From assembly GCA_008080735.1 (NCBI GenBank), contig SHMW01000032.1, forward strand, positions 1 through 39,962: 39,962 bases of DNA, given 5' to 3'. The number at the start of each line of letters is the position of its first letter. Position 1 is the stretch's first letter. The translations under genes and the position numbers were made by a program. The notes under the pieces are model-generated. The model did not search any database and was not told the origin of the DNA. It was given only the letters and a program-made list of their open reading frames with translations. Shown here in pieces: positions 26,682-34,418 of the stretch. This DNA is from Promethearchaeota archaeon (GTDB lineage Archaea; Asgardarchaeota; Lokiarchaeia; Sigyniarchaeales; SOKP01).

Positions 26682-26800
26682 TATTGTTTCATAAATATGT
26701 TCTTAGGTTAATAATAAGATAATTATTAATTAAATGAATGGTCGCGAATTAATGAAATCTTTGATCCATTGGATAATAGATTGGAATAAATAGAGTTAAA

Positions 26801-28009
26801 TTAAAAATTATGTGGAAATTCGGATATATCATGATCTATATATTCCATATAATACTTTAAGAATTGGATTAATTGATCAAAGGTTGGAGCTTGACCTGTC
26901 CGAATAAAAATTCCGGTGATTCCATTTCCAATTAGTAATGCCTCAGCGGGATCTAAGCCGCAGCAAAGAGCTGAAGATATTCCCGCATTAAAATATTCCC
27001 CCGCTCCAATAGTATATTTGGGTTTTGAGGTAAATCCTTGACGAATATAACAATGATCCCCGCTCCGAAGCGAGATAGTGGCGAAATGAGGGGTGTGAAT
27101 TACCAAATATGAGAGATTCAATTCAGAATTGATTGCTCTCCCGCCCTCCGATAAATCGAGATGATTTGGTATATCATTCTTAAATATATCAACCTTATCT
27201 AACAATTTACAAATATCCATTGCCTCTTGATCATTTAAGCTTAATACTACTGGCACTAGATCGTTTATCTGGCGTAAAATTTCAAGCATCTTTTCAATAT
27301 CATTAGATTTTCTTTTTTTTAAGTCCGCCAAATCGACAAAGAATAATTTGTTTTCCAGATTATCTATTGATGGAAGAATCCAGTCAATCATCTTTGTCCA
27401 AATATTATTGAAATAAGGTAATGATGCCCAATGTCCAAAACCCATCAAATCTGAATTAGTTATCATTGATATTATATTGTCTAATCCGACTCTATCCATC
27501 AATAAATCCCAATCAATATTCATTATATTCGCAAAATCTGGCAATAAAACCTTTCCATCATCAAATTCTAATCCCAAGGTTTCACCCGGATTGGAAAAAT
27601 TGACTAAATCAACTCCGCCTAGTTCCTTGAATGGGAGAAATTGTTTTTTGACTTCGGGATATCCAACAGCAGCAACCAGATTTATCTTAATTCCTAAACT
27701 CTGCATTGCTTTTGCAGTATTTGGAGCAAATCCTCCTGACGTCCTTTTTTTCAATATACGTTCGATATTTGTAGCACTACCTGCAGCTTGTTTGACGATA
27801 TTTCCAAAAGTACTCATTTTGTCCATCTTAATATATTCTTTTGAATCTTTTCGGGACTTTACAAGGGTATAGAGAGAATCAATGTATCCGTCAAACCCTA
27901 AAAAACAGATTTTTGATTTTAACTGAATTCGAAATGTTTTTAATTTAGATTTTATTGAGCTATATGCGTCCGATGTAATATCATATGTATTTCTCTTTTT
28001 ATACTCCAT
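26801..28009 (-). CDS. PfkB-like sugar kinase with altered catalytic motif
   Basis: A 402-residue ribokinase/PfkB-fold protein. Substrate-side blocks include the F-G-N-I-V-K-Q-A-A-G-S-A-T-N segment, then the T-S-G-G-F-A-P-N-T-A-K-A turn and L-V-A-A-V-G-Y. The C-terminal ATP/anion-hole motif, normally G-A-G-D, reads G335-A-G-E338-Y-F-N-A-G. The catalytic base Asp is thus replaced by Glu, which may slow or change the reaction. The start at 28009 is chosen because CGAGGAG lies about eight bases upstream; a longer TTG frame reaches 28078 without a ribosome site. It is upstream of the aldolase gene and likely supplies its substrate. Confidence 0.85.
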   Translation of the reverse strand: MEYKKRNTYDITSDAYSSIKSKLKTFRIQLKSKICFLGFDGYIDSLYTLVKSRKDSKEYIKMDKMSTFGNIVKQAAGSATNIERILKKRTSGGFAPNTAKAMQSLGIKINLVAAVGYPEVKKQFLPFKELGGVDLVNFSNPGETLGLEFDDGKVLLPDFANIMNIDWDLLMDRVGLDNIISMITNSDLMGFGHWASLPYFNNIWTKMIDWILPSIDNLENKLFFVDLADLKKRKSNDIEKMLEILRQINDLVPVVLSLNDQEAMDICKLLDKVDIFKNDIPNHLDLSEGGRAINSELNLSYLVIHTPHFATISLRSGDHCYIRQGFTSKPKYTIGAGEYFNAGISSALCCGLDPAEALLIGNGITGIFIRTGQAPTFDQLIQFLKYYMEYIDHDISEFPHNF

Positions 28010-28165
28010 AGACAATACTCCTCGATTTAGATTTGCTAACTTATATGTATAATCTTTATTAAGAATTCTGATTGACAAATAATAATAGTTATGAATTTTA
28101 TATTATATATAGAATATCTTTTAGCATATTTTAAATGAAAATTATAAATCAAGGGGGTCAAAAAT

Positions 28166-29515
28166 ATGTCTGAGGAAGCTCTGCGGGCTCGTATTAATGA
28201 TTTAGAAAATGAATTAAAACAAAAAAATACAGAAATAAACTCCTATTTGGATCGTATAGAAGGATTAGAGAGTAATGTGATGAAATTGGAGGGATTAATC
28301 CAAGAGGCAGAGGCAGAAGGCACATTTGACCCGCAAAAAGTCCAAGACACCAAACTTTCCATAGAACTAAAAGAAAAGGAAAGGGAAATGAGGGAACTTA
28401 AAAATAAGATGGGCTTTCTTAGAAAGGAGAAAATCGAGTTACAAAAAAAATTAGAGCAACAACAATATCAACCAAAAAAAGAGTCCACTGTAATTCGAAT
28501 TAAAGAGAAAACTGAAACGGGTCCATTCGATGGATTAGTCAAAGAATTACAGACAAAAATCAATAAACAACAAGCCCTAATTAAGCAACTGAAAGATGGT
28601 GGTACTGTCGCTGAAAAACCTGAAAGCCAACTTGAAAAAGAACTCCAACTTAAAAACAAAACAATCGAAGAGCTAGAATCAAAAATAGTAAGATTGGAGG
28701 AAAAGTTGGAGTCTATCAACTCTCAAAATGCTCCAGAAGGCGGTTCCGATCAAATGTCATTGAGCTTAACGGAAGAATTACAGGATAAACTAAACAGAAC
28801 GAAACGAAGGGTTCTTCACCTTCAAGAAAGACTTTCAAAATACGAAGAAGTTAAAGATACCTTGGGATTAACTGCGGCTGAAGAACAGATGTATACCTCG
28901 CAAGAAGAGTTTCAACAACTTCGGAGGGAACTGAGTGCTAAAACTCAAAAGATTCAAGAGCTTAAAGAAACCATTTCCTGTTTGGAAGATGGTCAATCCG
29001 AGAAAAAATCACCAGAAATATTGACCGGTCCCGAGATGATTTCGGAATTGACGGAAGAACTTCAGAAGAAATTAAATAAAGCTAAAATACGAATTCAACA
29101 ATTAGAAAATGAACTCGAAAGTAAACCAGGAGCTAAAACCGTCTCATCAACTCAATTGGATCAAATGCAAGAGGTAATTTCTGAAAAAGACCAAACTATC
29201 GAGAATCTAAAAACCACCCTTGAATCTAAAGATAAAATGGTTAAGAATAAGCAAGAAGAGCTTGAGACCATAAAAAATGAAGCAATGAAATGTAATTCCG
29301 AAATTGAAAAACTTAAACATACCCTTGATTCGAAAGAAGACCAGATTGAGTCTCTTAAAAGCCAGCTGGCCACTGTTCAACAAGATTCAGAGCAGAAAAC
29401 CTCTCAATCAGAGAACGCGATCTCCCTTCGGGTGAGGGAACTTAAAAATCTGGTAAAAGAACTTAAAAAAGAGAACGCACAGCAATTAGTTGAAATTTCC
29501 GAATTAAGAAAATAA
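28166..29515 (+). CDS. Long coiled-coil protein with repeated LTEELQ units
   Basis: A 449-residue, almost wholly coiled-coil protein with heptad Leu/Ile spacing and high Glu, Lys and Gln content. It has no membrane or enzymatic segment. A short unit recurs: residues 124-144 (L-V-K-E-L-Q-T-K-I-N-K), 201-221 (L-T-E-E-L-Q-D-K-L-N-R) and 295-315 (L-T-E-E-L-Q-K-K-L-N-K), with a weaker form near 424-445. It could be a structural or tethering protein. GGGGGTC is a good ribosome site. The RNase Z gene follows 17 bases later, so they share a transcript. Confidence 0.82.
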   Translation: MSEEALRARINDLENELKQKNTEINSYLDRIEGLESNVMKLEGLIQEAEAEGTFDPQKVQDTKLSIELKEKEREMRELKNKMGFLRKEKIELQKKLEQQQYQPKKESTVIRIKEKTETGPFDGLVKELQTKINKQQALIKQLKDGGTVAEKPESQLEKELQLKNKTIEELESKIVRLEEKLESINSQNAPEGGSDQMSLSLTEELQDKLNRTKRRVLHLQERLSKYEEVKDTLGLTAAEEQMYTSQEEFQQLRRELSAKTQKIQELKETISCLEDGQSEKKSPEILTGPEMISELTEELQKKLNKAKIRIQQLENELESKPGAKTVSSTQLDQMQEVISEKDQTIENLKTTLESKDKMVKNKQEELETIKNEAMKCNSEIEKLKHTLDSKEDQIESLKSQLATVQQDSEQKTSQSENAISLRVRELKNLVKELKKENAQQLVEISELRK

Positions 29516-29532
29516 CGCCACACCTTGAAATT

Positions 29533-30513
29533 ATGGAACTTATTATACTGGGATCTTCCGCTGCGATTCCCATAAAAGGTCGAAATCTCTCTGCGACTGC
29601 CTTGAAATATAAATCTGATACAATCTTGTTTGACTGCGGGGAGGATCTTCAACGACGCTTTAATGAGGCAAATCTCAAATTCAATAAACCTCTTATAATC
29701 CTCATATCACATTTCCACGGAGATCATCTCATCGGGCTTCCCGGACTGCTATTCCGATTTTCCCTTATCGATAGAACTGCTCCCGTGAAAATATTTGGTC
29801 CAAGGAACTTATATCTTTATCTCTTTATGCATCAAGCGATCCTTGGATTAAAAGCAGCCTATCCTCTCAGTGTGTACGAGATCGATAATGAAAATGATAT
29901 AATGTATCAGTATGACGGATTGAAAGCCAAATCGCCTAAAAAAGAAATTCGCATTGAAGATAATATTATTTTTGAGAAGCAGCGTTATACAATTGTATAC
30001 GCCGAGATGAATCATTCTGTCTCTTCTTTTGGCTATGCTTTTATTGAAAAACCGCGTTATGGTAAATTTCATCCCGAAAAAGCTCAAGCATTAGGTATCC
30101 CCGAAAGTCGGTTATGGAAAATTTTACAAGAAGGAAAAATTATTGAGTATGAAGGGAGGAAAATTGACCCTATCAAAGAGGGAATCGTTGATCCCAAGCG
30201 CCCGGGAAGAAAAGTCACCTATTCTGGAGATACTATGCCTTGCAATGCACTGATTGAGTTGGGCAAGGATTCTGATATCCTTGTCCATGAATCGACCTTT
30301 GCCAGCAAATTAAGAGATGTTGCTCGTGAAAAAAAGCATTCCACTTCCGTGGACGCGGCTCAAGACGCTAAGAGGATGAATGCAAAAAAACTTGTATTAA
30401 CTCACATTTCTACCCGTTATCAAGAAGAAGCGAACCAATTACTAAAAGATGCTCAAGAAATTTTTCCAAATACGGTTCTAGCAGAAGATCTGATGCGTAT
30501 TAAAATCAAATAA
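29533..30513 (+). CDS. rnz: Ribonuclease Z (tRNA 3'-end endonuclease)
   Basis: A 326-residue metallo-beta-lactamase-fold nuclease that cuts the 3' trailer from pre-tRNA. The zinc motif is H60-F-H62-G-D64-H65, followed by L-I-G-L-P-G-L-L. The N-terminal P-I-K-G-R-N loop, the H-S-V-S-S-F-G-Y segment, Y-S-G-D-T-M-P and the late V-H-E-S-T-F, K-H-S-T-S and L-T-H-I-S motifs are all intact. Length matches the short form of bacteria and archaea. It is the second gene of a unit with the coiled-coil gene. Confidence 0.96.
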   Translation: MELIILGSSAAIPIKGRNLSATALKYKSDTILFDCGEDLQRRFNEANLKFNKPLIILISHFHGDHLIGLPGLLFRFSLIDRTAPVKIFGPRNLYLYLFMHQAILGLKAAYPLSVYEIDNENDIMYQYDGLKAKSPKKEIRIEDNIIFEKQRYTIVYAEMNHSVSSFGYAFIEKPRYGKFHPEKAQALGIPESRLWKILQEGKIIEYEGRKIDPIKEGIVDPKRPGRKVTYSGDTMPCNALIELGKDSDILVHESTFASKLRDVAREKKHSTSVDAAQDAKRMNAKKLVLTHISTRYQEEANQLLKDAQEIFPNTVLAEDLMRIKIK

Positions 30514-30742
30514 TCCGTGAGTATATTACTTTCGGAAGGTTCAATACCTTAGCGCCTCGGAGAGCTGATTCAAGGATTATGCGGATTATATGAGAATCTT
30601 GGATATTTCAGTACTTAAACCTTGAGAACGTATAAGAGTGATATATCGCCCCATTTTTTTCTTCTCCATTGAGAGGAATTTATTTCTCTTGGGGATCTGC
30701 AAATCTTTAAATAAGATTAGTTAACTTTACAATTAGAGAAAC

Positions 30743-31846
30743 ATGATTGCTGTTATTTTGCAAGGATTAATCGAAACCTCAGTTTTACACTTATTTCATT
30801 ATTTCTCCGTGTTCATTCTCGGCTTTCTCACGCTACAAATCGCGAAAAAGGCATCAGAAGGCACCTTATTTTCCACCACGACGACGGGTTTTACAGCTTA
30901 TATGATCTGTTTCTCCATATATATCTATTTTGTAGAATTGCCTCTTATCTATGATATACCGATGGGAGAGACCCAATTTTATTATTTCCATTTTATCTTT
31001 ATGGCAATATATTTTATCGGAATTATTGTATTTGTATTTTTCACGGAGCTCGATACTCATCTTCGAGGGACTGTAGCCAGTAAGAAACCCTTTCCTTATC
31101 TGTTAACTCTTATTACGCTCGCTGGTACTATCGTATATCTCATTCTTGGAATATTAGCTGTCTATGATCTCTTCATCACGCTTTCCATTATTTTAGTGCC
31201 CTATATTATTGCCACCCAAGAAATAATGAAAAATTTCGAAAATTTAGAAATTGTGAAACGAGAGCAACTTTCGCGATGGTTTTATTTCGGACTGGCGCTG
31301 TCGGGTATGTCAAATGGGCTTATTGGATTGTATTTCGCCATCGGATCCACCGCATTATACATGAAATATGTGGCTATTATCATCGGCAGCTTTTTGATGG
31401 TCTATGCATGGAAATCCCTCCCGAATTTGTCTGAATTGAATTGGATGCAAAAAATGGAGCAACTCTATCTTATCCATAATGAGAGTTCGACACTCTTATA
31501 TCAATATCAGTTTAAAACTGATGCAGTGAGTACGGAGGAAGAAGTCGACGGTGACTTGGCAGGCTCGGCGATCGGAGGAATTGATATGCTACTTTCCGAG
31601 ATTTTAGCAGATTCTGGGCATATTAAGGCAATTGATCACGGAGATAAGAAAATATATTTTGTCCATGGAACCTACGCGACCAGTATCCTTATAGCAAATA
31701 GCCCTTCAAAAGAATTTCAATACAGGCTCGAAATGTTCCACCTTACCTTCGAAAAAAATTATTCTGAAGAATTAGACGAGTTTTCAGGTGCTCTTGCTCC
31801 CTTTAAAGATCTCGATGATCTAGTCAGAGAATCTTTCCTAAATTAA
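30743..31846 (+). CDS. Seven-helix membrane protein with a longin/roadblock-like C-terminal domain
   Basis: A 367-residue protein. Residues 1-220 contain about seven membrane helices (near 5-30, 43-65, 78-100, 112-133, 135-150, 175-196 and 200-218). Residues 233-367 form a soluble alpha/beta domain. It starts M-E-Q-L-Y-L-I-H-N-E-S-S-T-L-L-Y, then D-L-A-G-S-A-I-G-G-I-D-M-L-L-S-E-I-L and G-D-K-K-I-Y-F-V-H-G. This order of strand, strand, amphipathic helix and strand pair resembles longin/roadblock-type domains that bind small GTPases in Asgard archaea. The match is by pattern, so the fold needs checking. It sits alone, with no GTPase gene in the window. Confidence 0.75.
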   Translation: MIAVILQGLIETSVLHLFHYFSVFILGFLTLQIAKKASEGTLFSTTTTGFTAYMICFSIYIYFVELPLIYDIPMGETQFYYFHFIFMAIYFIGIIVFVFFTELDTHLRGTVASKKPFPYLLTLITLAGTIVYLILGILAVYDLFITLSIILVPYIIATQEIMKNFENLEIVKREQLSRWFYFGLALSGMSNGLIGLYFAIGSTALYMKYVAIIIGSFLMVYAWKSLPNLSELNWMQKMEQLYLIHNESSTLLYQYQFKTDAVSTEEEVDGDLAGSAIGGIDMLLSEILADSGHIKAIDHGDKKIYFVHGTYATSILIANSPSKEFQYRLEMFHLTFEKNYSEELDEFSGALAPFKDLDDLVRESFLN

Positions 31847-32101
31847 TATGTTTTATTTTAAACCTCATGTTCTGCCTACAGCAAATTCATTATCGTGCGT
31901 ATGTTAATAAGAGAATTAGGTTAGGATAGGACTCCTCTTGAAAGAATTTCTTTTTTTTTCTTCTCTTTAAATATTGTATTTACGATTATTAAATGGGTTT
32001 GATAAATAGGTATGCCGAGTCGTTTTTTATTTAAATATGGTCGCATTCTGTAAGCGGTAACTCAATATAAGATACCGAAATAGAAATATTAGAAAAAAAC
32101 A

Positions 32102-32491
32102 ATGCTGAGTCGTAAAAAATTTGAGGTAATCGAGACCGAGGAGGTACGGATCGAGTTGTCAGATCTCACCGTGTTTGAATTGTTTCGCGACTTGGTGAAG
32201 GATTTGATTTACGGCGAGATCGAATTTCTCAAGATGGACGCGCTGCTCTATATACTTCATTTTTGCGAATTTGAGAATGACCCCAAAGACCGCGTAAAAA
32301 TAAAAGAGGGGGAATGTATCATACGGACGGGTGCTTATGAGACCGATTTTGGCTATGATCGCCTCTACGACCTGCTGGGCTCCCTTCAGAGCAGTCTTAC
32401 ACACGACTACTTCCTCCAAGGGGCGATCATCCTTACTGAAGACAATCGGTTGGTAAACAATCTCTTCTATATCAAACCCATTCTCAACTGA
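32102..32491 (+). CDS. Hypothetical protein, unknown family
   Basis: A 129-residue soluble protein, acidic at the start and hydrophobic near its centre (residues 45-58, D-A-L-L-Y-I-L-H-F-C). It is not recognised. Its bases are noticeably richer in G and C than the flanks and its codons look well used, which supports a real gene. About 90 bases upstream in the same frame lies a stretch with a similar beginning (MPSR... against MLSR...), closed by a stop at 32051. It may be an old partial duplicate or a leader peptide. No ribosome site is evident. Confidence 0.6.
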   Translation: MLSRKKFEVIETEEVRIELSDLTVFELFRDLVKDLIYGEIEFLKMDALLYILHFCEFENDPKDRVKIKEGECIIRTGAYETDFGYDRLYDLLGSLQSSLTHDYFLQGAIILTEDNRLVNNLFYIKPILN

Positions 32492-32931
32492 GTGCTTTTA
32501 TTTTCTTTCCTTCTCTCCTTTTTATCGGCTATTTAAAGGTAGATTCAGGAAGCTATGAAAAAATCAGATACATAAAAAAAAAGGAAAATATAATGTGTCG
32601 ACGTGTCAAGGGGGTTAATGAATCGGACCAAACTTATGTTTCAGCTTTGCTAATTTCGCTTCGTATTCGGGCATTGCTTATAGTCGGGGAACTTACAAAT
32701 TGCGGTTTTTTTGAGGCAAAATACAACGCGCGGAAAAAGGGGCAAAATAGAATAAGAATCCCAACGTAGAGATCAGGTTATTAAACTACCATTGGAAAAC
32801 TATAGCGAACTTCAATAGAAATGTGAGTAAAGAATTCGGTATTAAATATCCTAATCCTATTTTTAATTTAAATCGAGGATCCTAAATATTATAAGCAAGG
32901 CAATGAATATTTTTTAAATAATTTTGTAGCA
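32492..32931. other. 440-base gap with gene debris
   Basis: No intact gene is visible. On the minus strand a small Cys-containing frame is broken near 32671 (see separate entry). On the plus strand a 44-codon open stretch at 32751-32885 lacks a start. The A/T-rich ends may hold promoters for the flanking genes. Confidence 0.4.
32615..32758 (-). pseudogene. Broken small cysteine-containing gene fragment
   Basis: Read on the minus strand, one frame gives RCILPQKTAICKFPDYKQC ending in C-P. The next frame continues E-Y-E-A-K-L-A-K-L-K-H-K-F-G-P-I-H to a stop at 32615. Inserting one base after C-P-G joins them into a protein-like C-P-E-Y-E-A-K end. A second shift may lie upstream, at the A6 run. 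There is no good start codon. The impression of a decayed zinc-binding gene is from composition only. Confidence 0.35.
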
Positions 32932-33435
32932 TTAATCAAAAAAGCCGCACTTAGCTCTGATAAACAAATCGATAATACTCATCGATGCCCACTTTCGAGA
33001 ATCATTCTCATGGTTCCAAATAAATATAAACCGATTTCTAATTTTGCGATTCATATTTATTGGATATCCAAATAAATCTCCATTCCCATATTCCCCAATG
33101 AAAAGAATATTATCAAATGGCATATATAAATCTTTAAAACCATCATAAGTACGCATTTCGGTGTTTTTTTCTATTAATACTTCAACGGGAAAAATTAAAT
33201 CATAAGAAAACTGGTCTTTGACTCCATTTGTTTGGTCATATAATGTTAACAATTCCTTTGGTAATTGAATTTGAAATTTACGCTCAATATTCTGAATTAG
33301 ATATGATTTCGCAGGTTTTGTTATTTTCCACTCCTCAGAAATCATTGGGATTATATTTTTCCATTCTTTTTCCCCTTTTATTTTCTCGTGCAACGATCTA
33401 TGCTTTTCTATCATGTTTAAATCATTTTCGGTCAT
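32932..33435 (-). CDS. SMI1/KNR4 (SUKH) family protein
   Basis: A 167-residue protein with the SUKH fold signature: L-P-K-E-L-L-T-L-Y-D-Q-T-N-G-V near the middle. Then come a long loop, F-I-G-E-Y-G-N-G-D-L-F-G-Y-P, and a late strand-helix W-N-H-E-N-D-S-R-K-W-A-S-M-S-I-I-D-L-F-I-R. In bacteria many SUKH proteins are immunity partners of contact-dependent or polymorphic toxins; others regulate cell-wall synthesis in fungi. No toxin gene is next to it. It lies between broken fragments, so it may be a leftover or an orphan immunity gene. Confidence 0.82.
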   Translation of the reverse strand: MTENDLNMIEKHRSLHEKIKGEKEWKNIIPMISEEWKITKPAKSYLIQNIERKFQIQLPKELLTLYDQTNGVKDQFSYDLIFPVEVLIEKNTEMRTYDGFKDLYMPFDNILFIGEYGNGDLFGYPINMNRKIRNRFIFIWNHENDSRKWASMSIIDLFIRAKCGFFD

Positions 33436-33513
33436 AGCTTTAAATCATCAAACGCTTTTAGATGATACATATTTAGTGATTTATCCTAAAAAAATCTGCT
33501 AAAAATCAGTTAA

Positions 33514-33771
33514 GGAGACTATTTCATTTTAAAGAATTATTTCATTGGCTTTCTCTCCAAGCTTATAGGACTTCACCTCGAAAATAATCGGCTCACCACG
33601 CTTCCCGACTCGCTAATTGGGTTGAATATACTTCCTTCGCTTGAAGGAAATAACTTCATATCTGTACCTCCCGTCTTGGAAGAATTCTATAAAAAAATTT
33701 ATGGGAGGAACCCTCGGAATTATTTTAAAAAGTCCAGAACGTTCGGATATAAACCTCCCCCTTCCGAGTAA
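33514..33771 (+). pseudogene. Leucine-rich-repeat protein remnant (5'-truncated)
   Basis: An open stretch without a start codon reads I-G-F-L-S-K-L-I-G-L-H-L-E-N-N-R-L-T-T-L-P-D-S-L and then L-P-S-L-E-G-N-N-F. These are one and a half canonical LRR units (LxxLxLxxNxLxxLP). A basic, Pro-rich end, terminating K-P-P-P-S-E at a TAA at 33769, follows. It opens right after a stop at 33511, and no further LRR units are seen upstream, so the front of a larger LRR protein has been lost. LRR proteins are common in Asgard genomes. The rest of the 33436-33891 gap has no gene I can see. Confidence 0.7.
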
Positions 33772-33891
33772 TAAAGGGCTTACAGATAAAGGATTCGTTT
33801 AAGTTATATAAAAATCTTTTCCTAGCATGTTTGAATTAGCCCATGCAAACTCTTAAAAGTAAAAAAAAGAATAAAAAAACCTTAGCTCCTC

Positions 33892-34101
33892 TTAGCAGCC
33901 GCCCGCAATGTGAGGCAAAATGACGATCTCGTCGTCCTTTCCAATTGTAGTATCCGGATCCGCTTTTTTGCCATTTACTAAGATGCCAAAATATTTATCT
34001 TCTAAATCAAGTTCTTTAAGAAGATCGGCAACGGTGGTTGTTTTTTCCGGAGAAAAGGTTTCATAAACCCCACTTTCAATAAGTTCAGAAACTTGTTTCA
34101 A
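33892..34101 (-). CDS. Ubiquitin-like sulfur carrier (MoaD/ThiS/SAMP type) ending Gly-Gly-Cys
   Basis: A 69-residue beta-grasp protein. It has the family spacing: T-T-T-V-A-D-L-L-K-E-L near 21-31, F-G-I-L-V-N-G-K in the middle and D-E-I-V-I-L-P-H-I-A-G67-G68 at the end. Family members are activated as an adenylate or thiocarboxylate at a terminal Gly-Gly. Here one extra residue, C69, follows, so the tail must be trimmed or used differently. The start is TTG at 34101, with AGAGG about eight bases before it. An E1-like ThiF protein lies 4.5 kb away. Confidence 0.85.
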   Translation of the reverse strand: MKQVSELIESGVYETFSPEKTTTVADLLKELDLEDKYFGILVNGKKADPDTTIGKDDEIVILPHIAGGC

Positions 34102-34206
34102 ATTTTTTTCCTCTTATGTAATTGGTATTGATAATTAGTTCCTTATTATCTAAGTGGAATTACTTATATTTATAATTAATCCTTATCAATTTTTTAATAT
34201 ATATAG

Positions 34207-34216
34207 TATATAAAAG
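34207..34216 (+). promoter_or_regulatory. Likely TATA box of the SNAP-like gene
   Basis: TATATAAAAG is a near-consensus archaeal TATA box. Transcription would begin near 34237-34242, leaving an unusually long leader of about 180 bases before the ATG at 34419. Confidence 0.45.
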
Positions 34217-34250
34217 CGTAATGAGAGCGACTTTCCGCAATTATCTATTG

Positions 34251-34272
34251 CCATAGGCAGATTTACCTATGG
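34251..34272 (+). repeat. Perfect 7-base inverted repeat in the SNAP-like gene leader
   Basis: CCATAGG, an 8-base loop, then CCTATGG. The outer G/T and T/G pairs could lengthen the RNA stem by wobble pairing. It lies in the predicted transcript leader, so it might be an RNA hairpin or a regulator's operator. Confidence 0.5.
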
Positions 34273-34418
34273 TGCTTTAAGCTTTGCGTGTAATTTTTGT
34301 CTGAGTGGAGCACCCTTCAAAGTAAAAATTTTTTTATGGAGGTATTAATTCTCATACTTAGTTCCAAATCGATGCGAGATGATCTCTGATTATAGAAGGG
34401 GAAGGTTTTTCTGAGTTC

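Noticed and set aside
28010..28078. A TTG start 23 codons upstream for the PfkB-like kinase
   Set aside because: No ribosome site precedes it, while a CGAGGAG site lies just before the ATG at 28009.
30536..30556. A T-arm-like stem with loop TTCAATA, hinting at a tRNA
   Set aside because: It is only about 25 bases after the RNase Z stop codon. No matching acceptor stem or anticodon arm can be built before it.
32012..32053. A 13-codon leader frame similar in its start to the gene at 32102
   Set aside because: The likeness is limited to a few codons and can be chance. It is noted under the downstream gene and not called as a gene.
32593..32769. A 58-codon plus-strand frame with an ATG start
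   Set aside because: It lies antisense to the more protein-like Cys-containing fragment. It has no ribosome site and its composition does not look like coding sequence.
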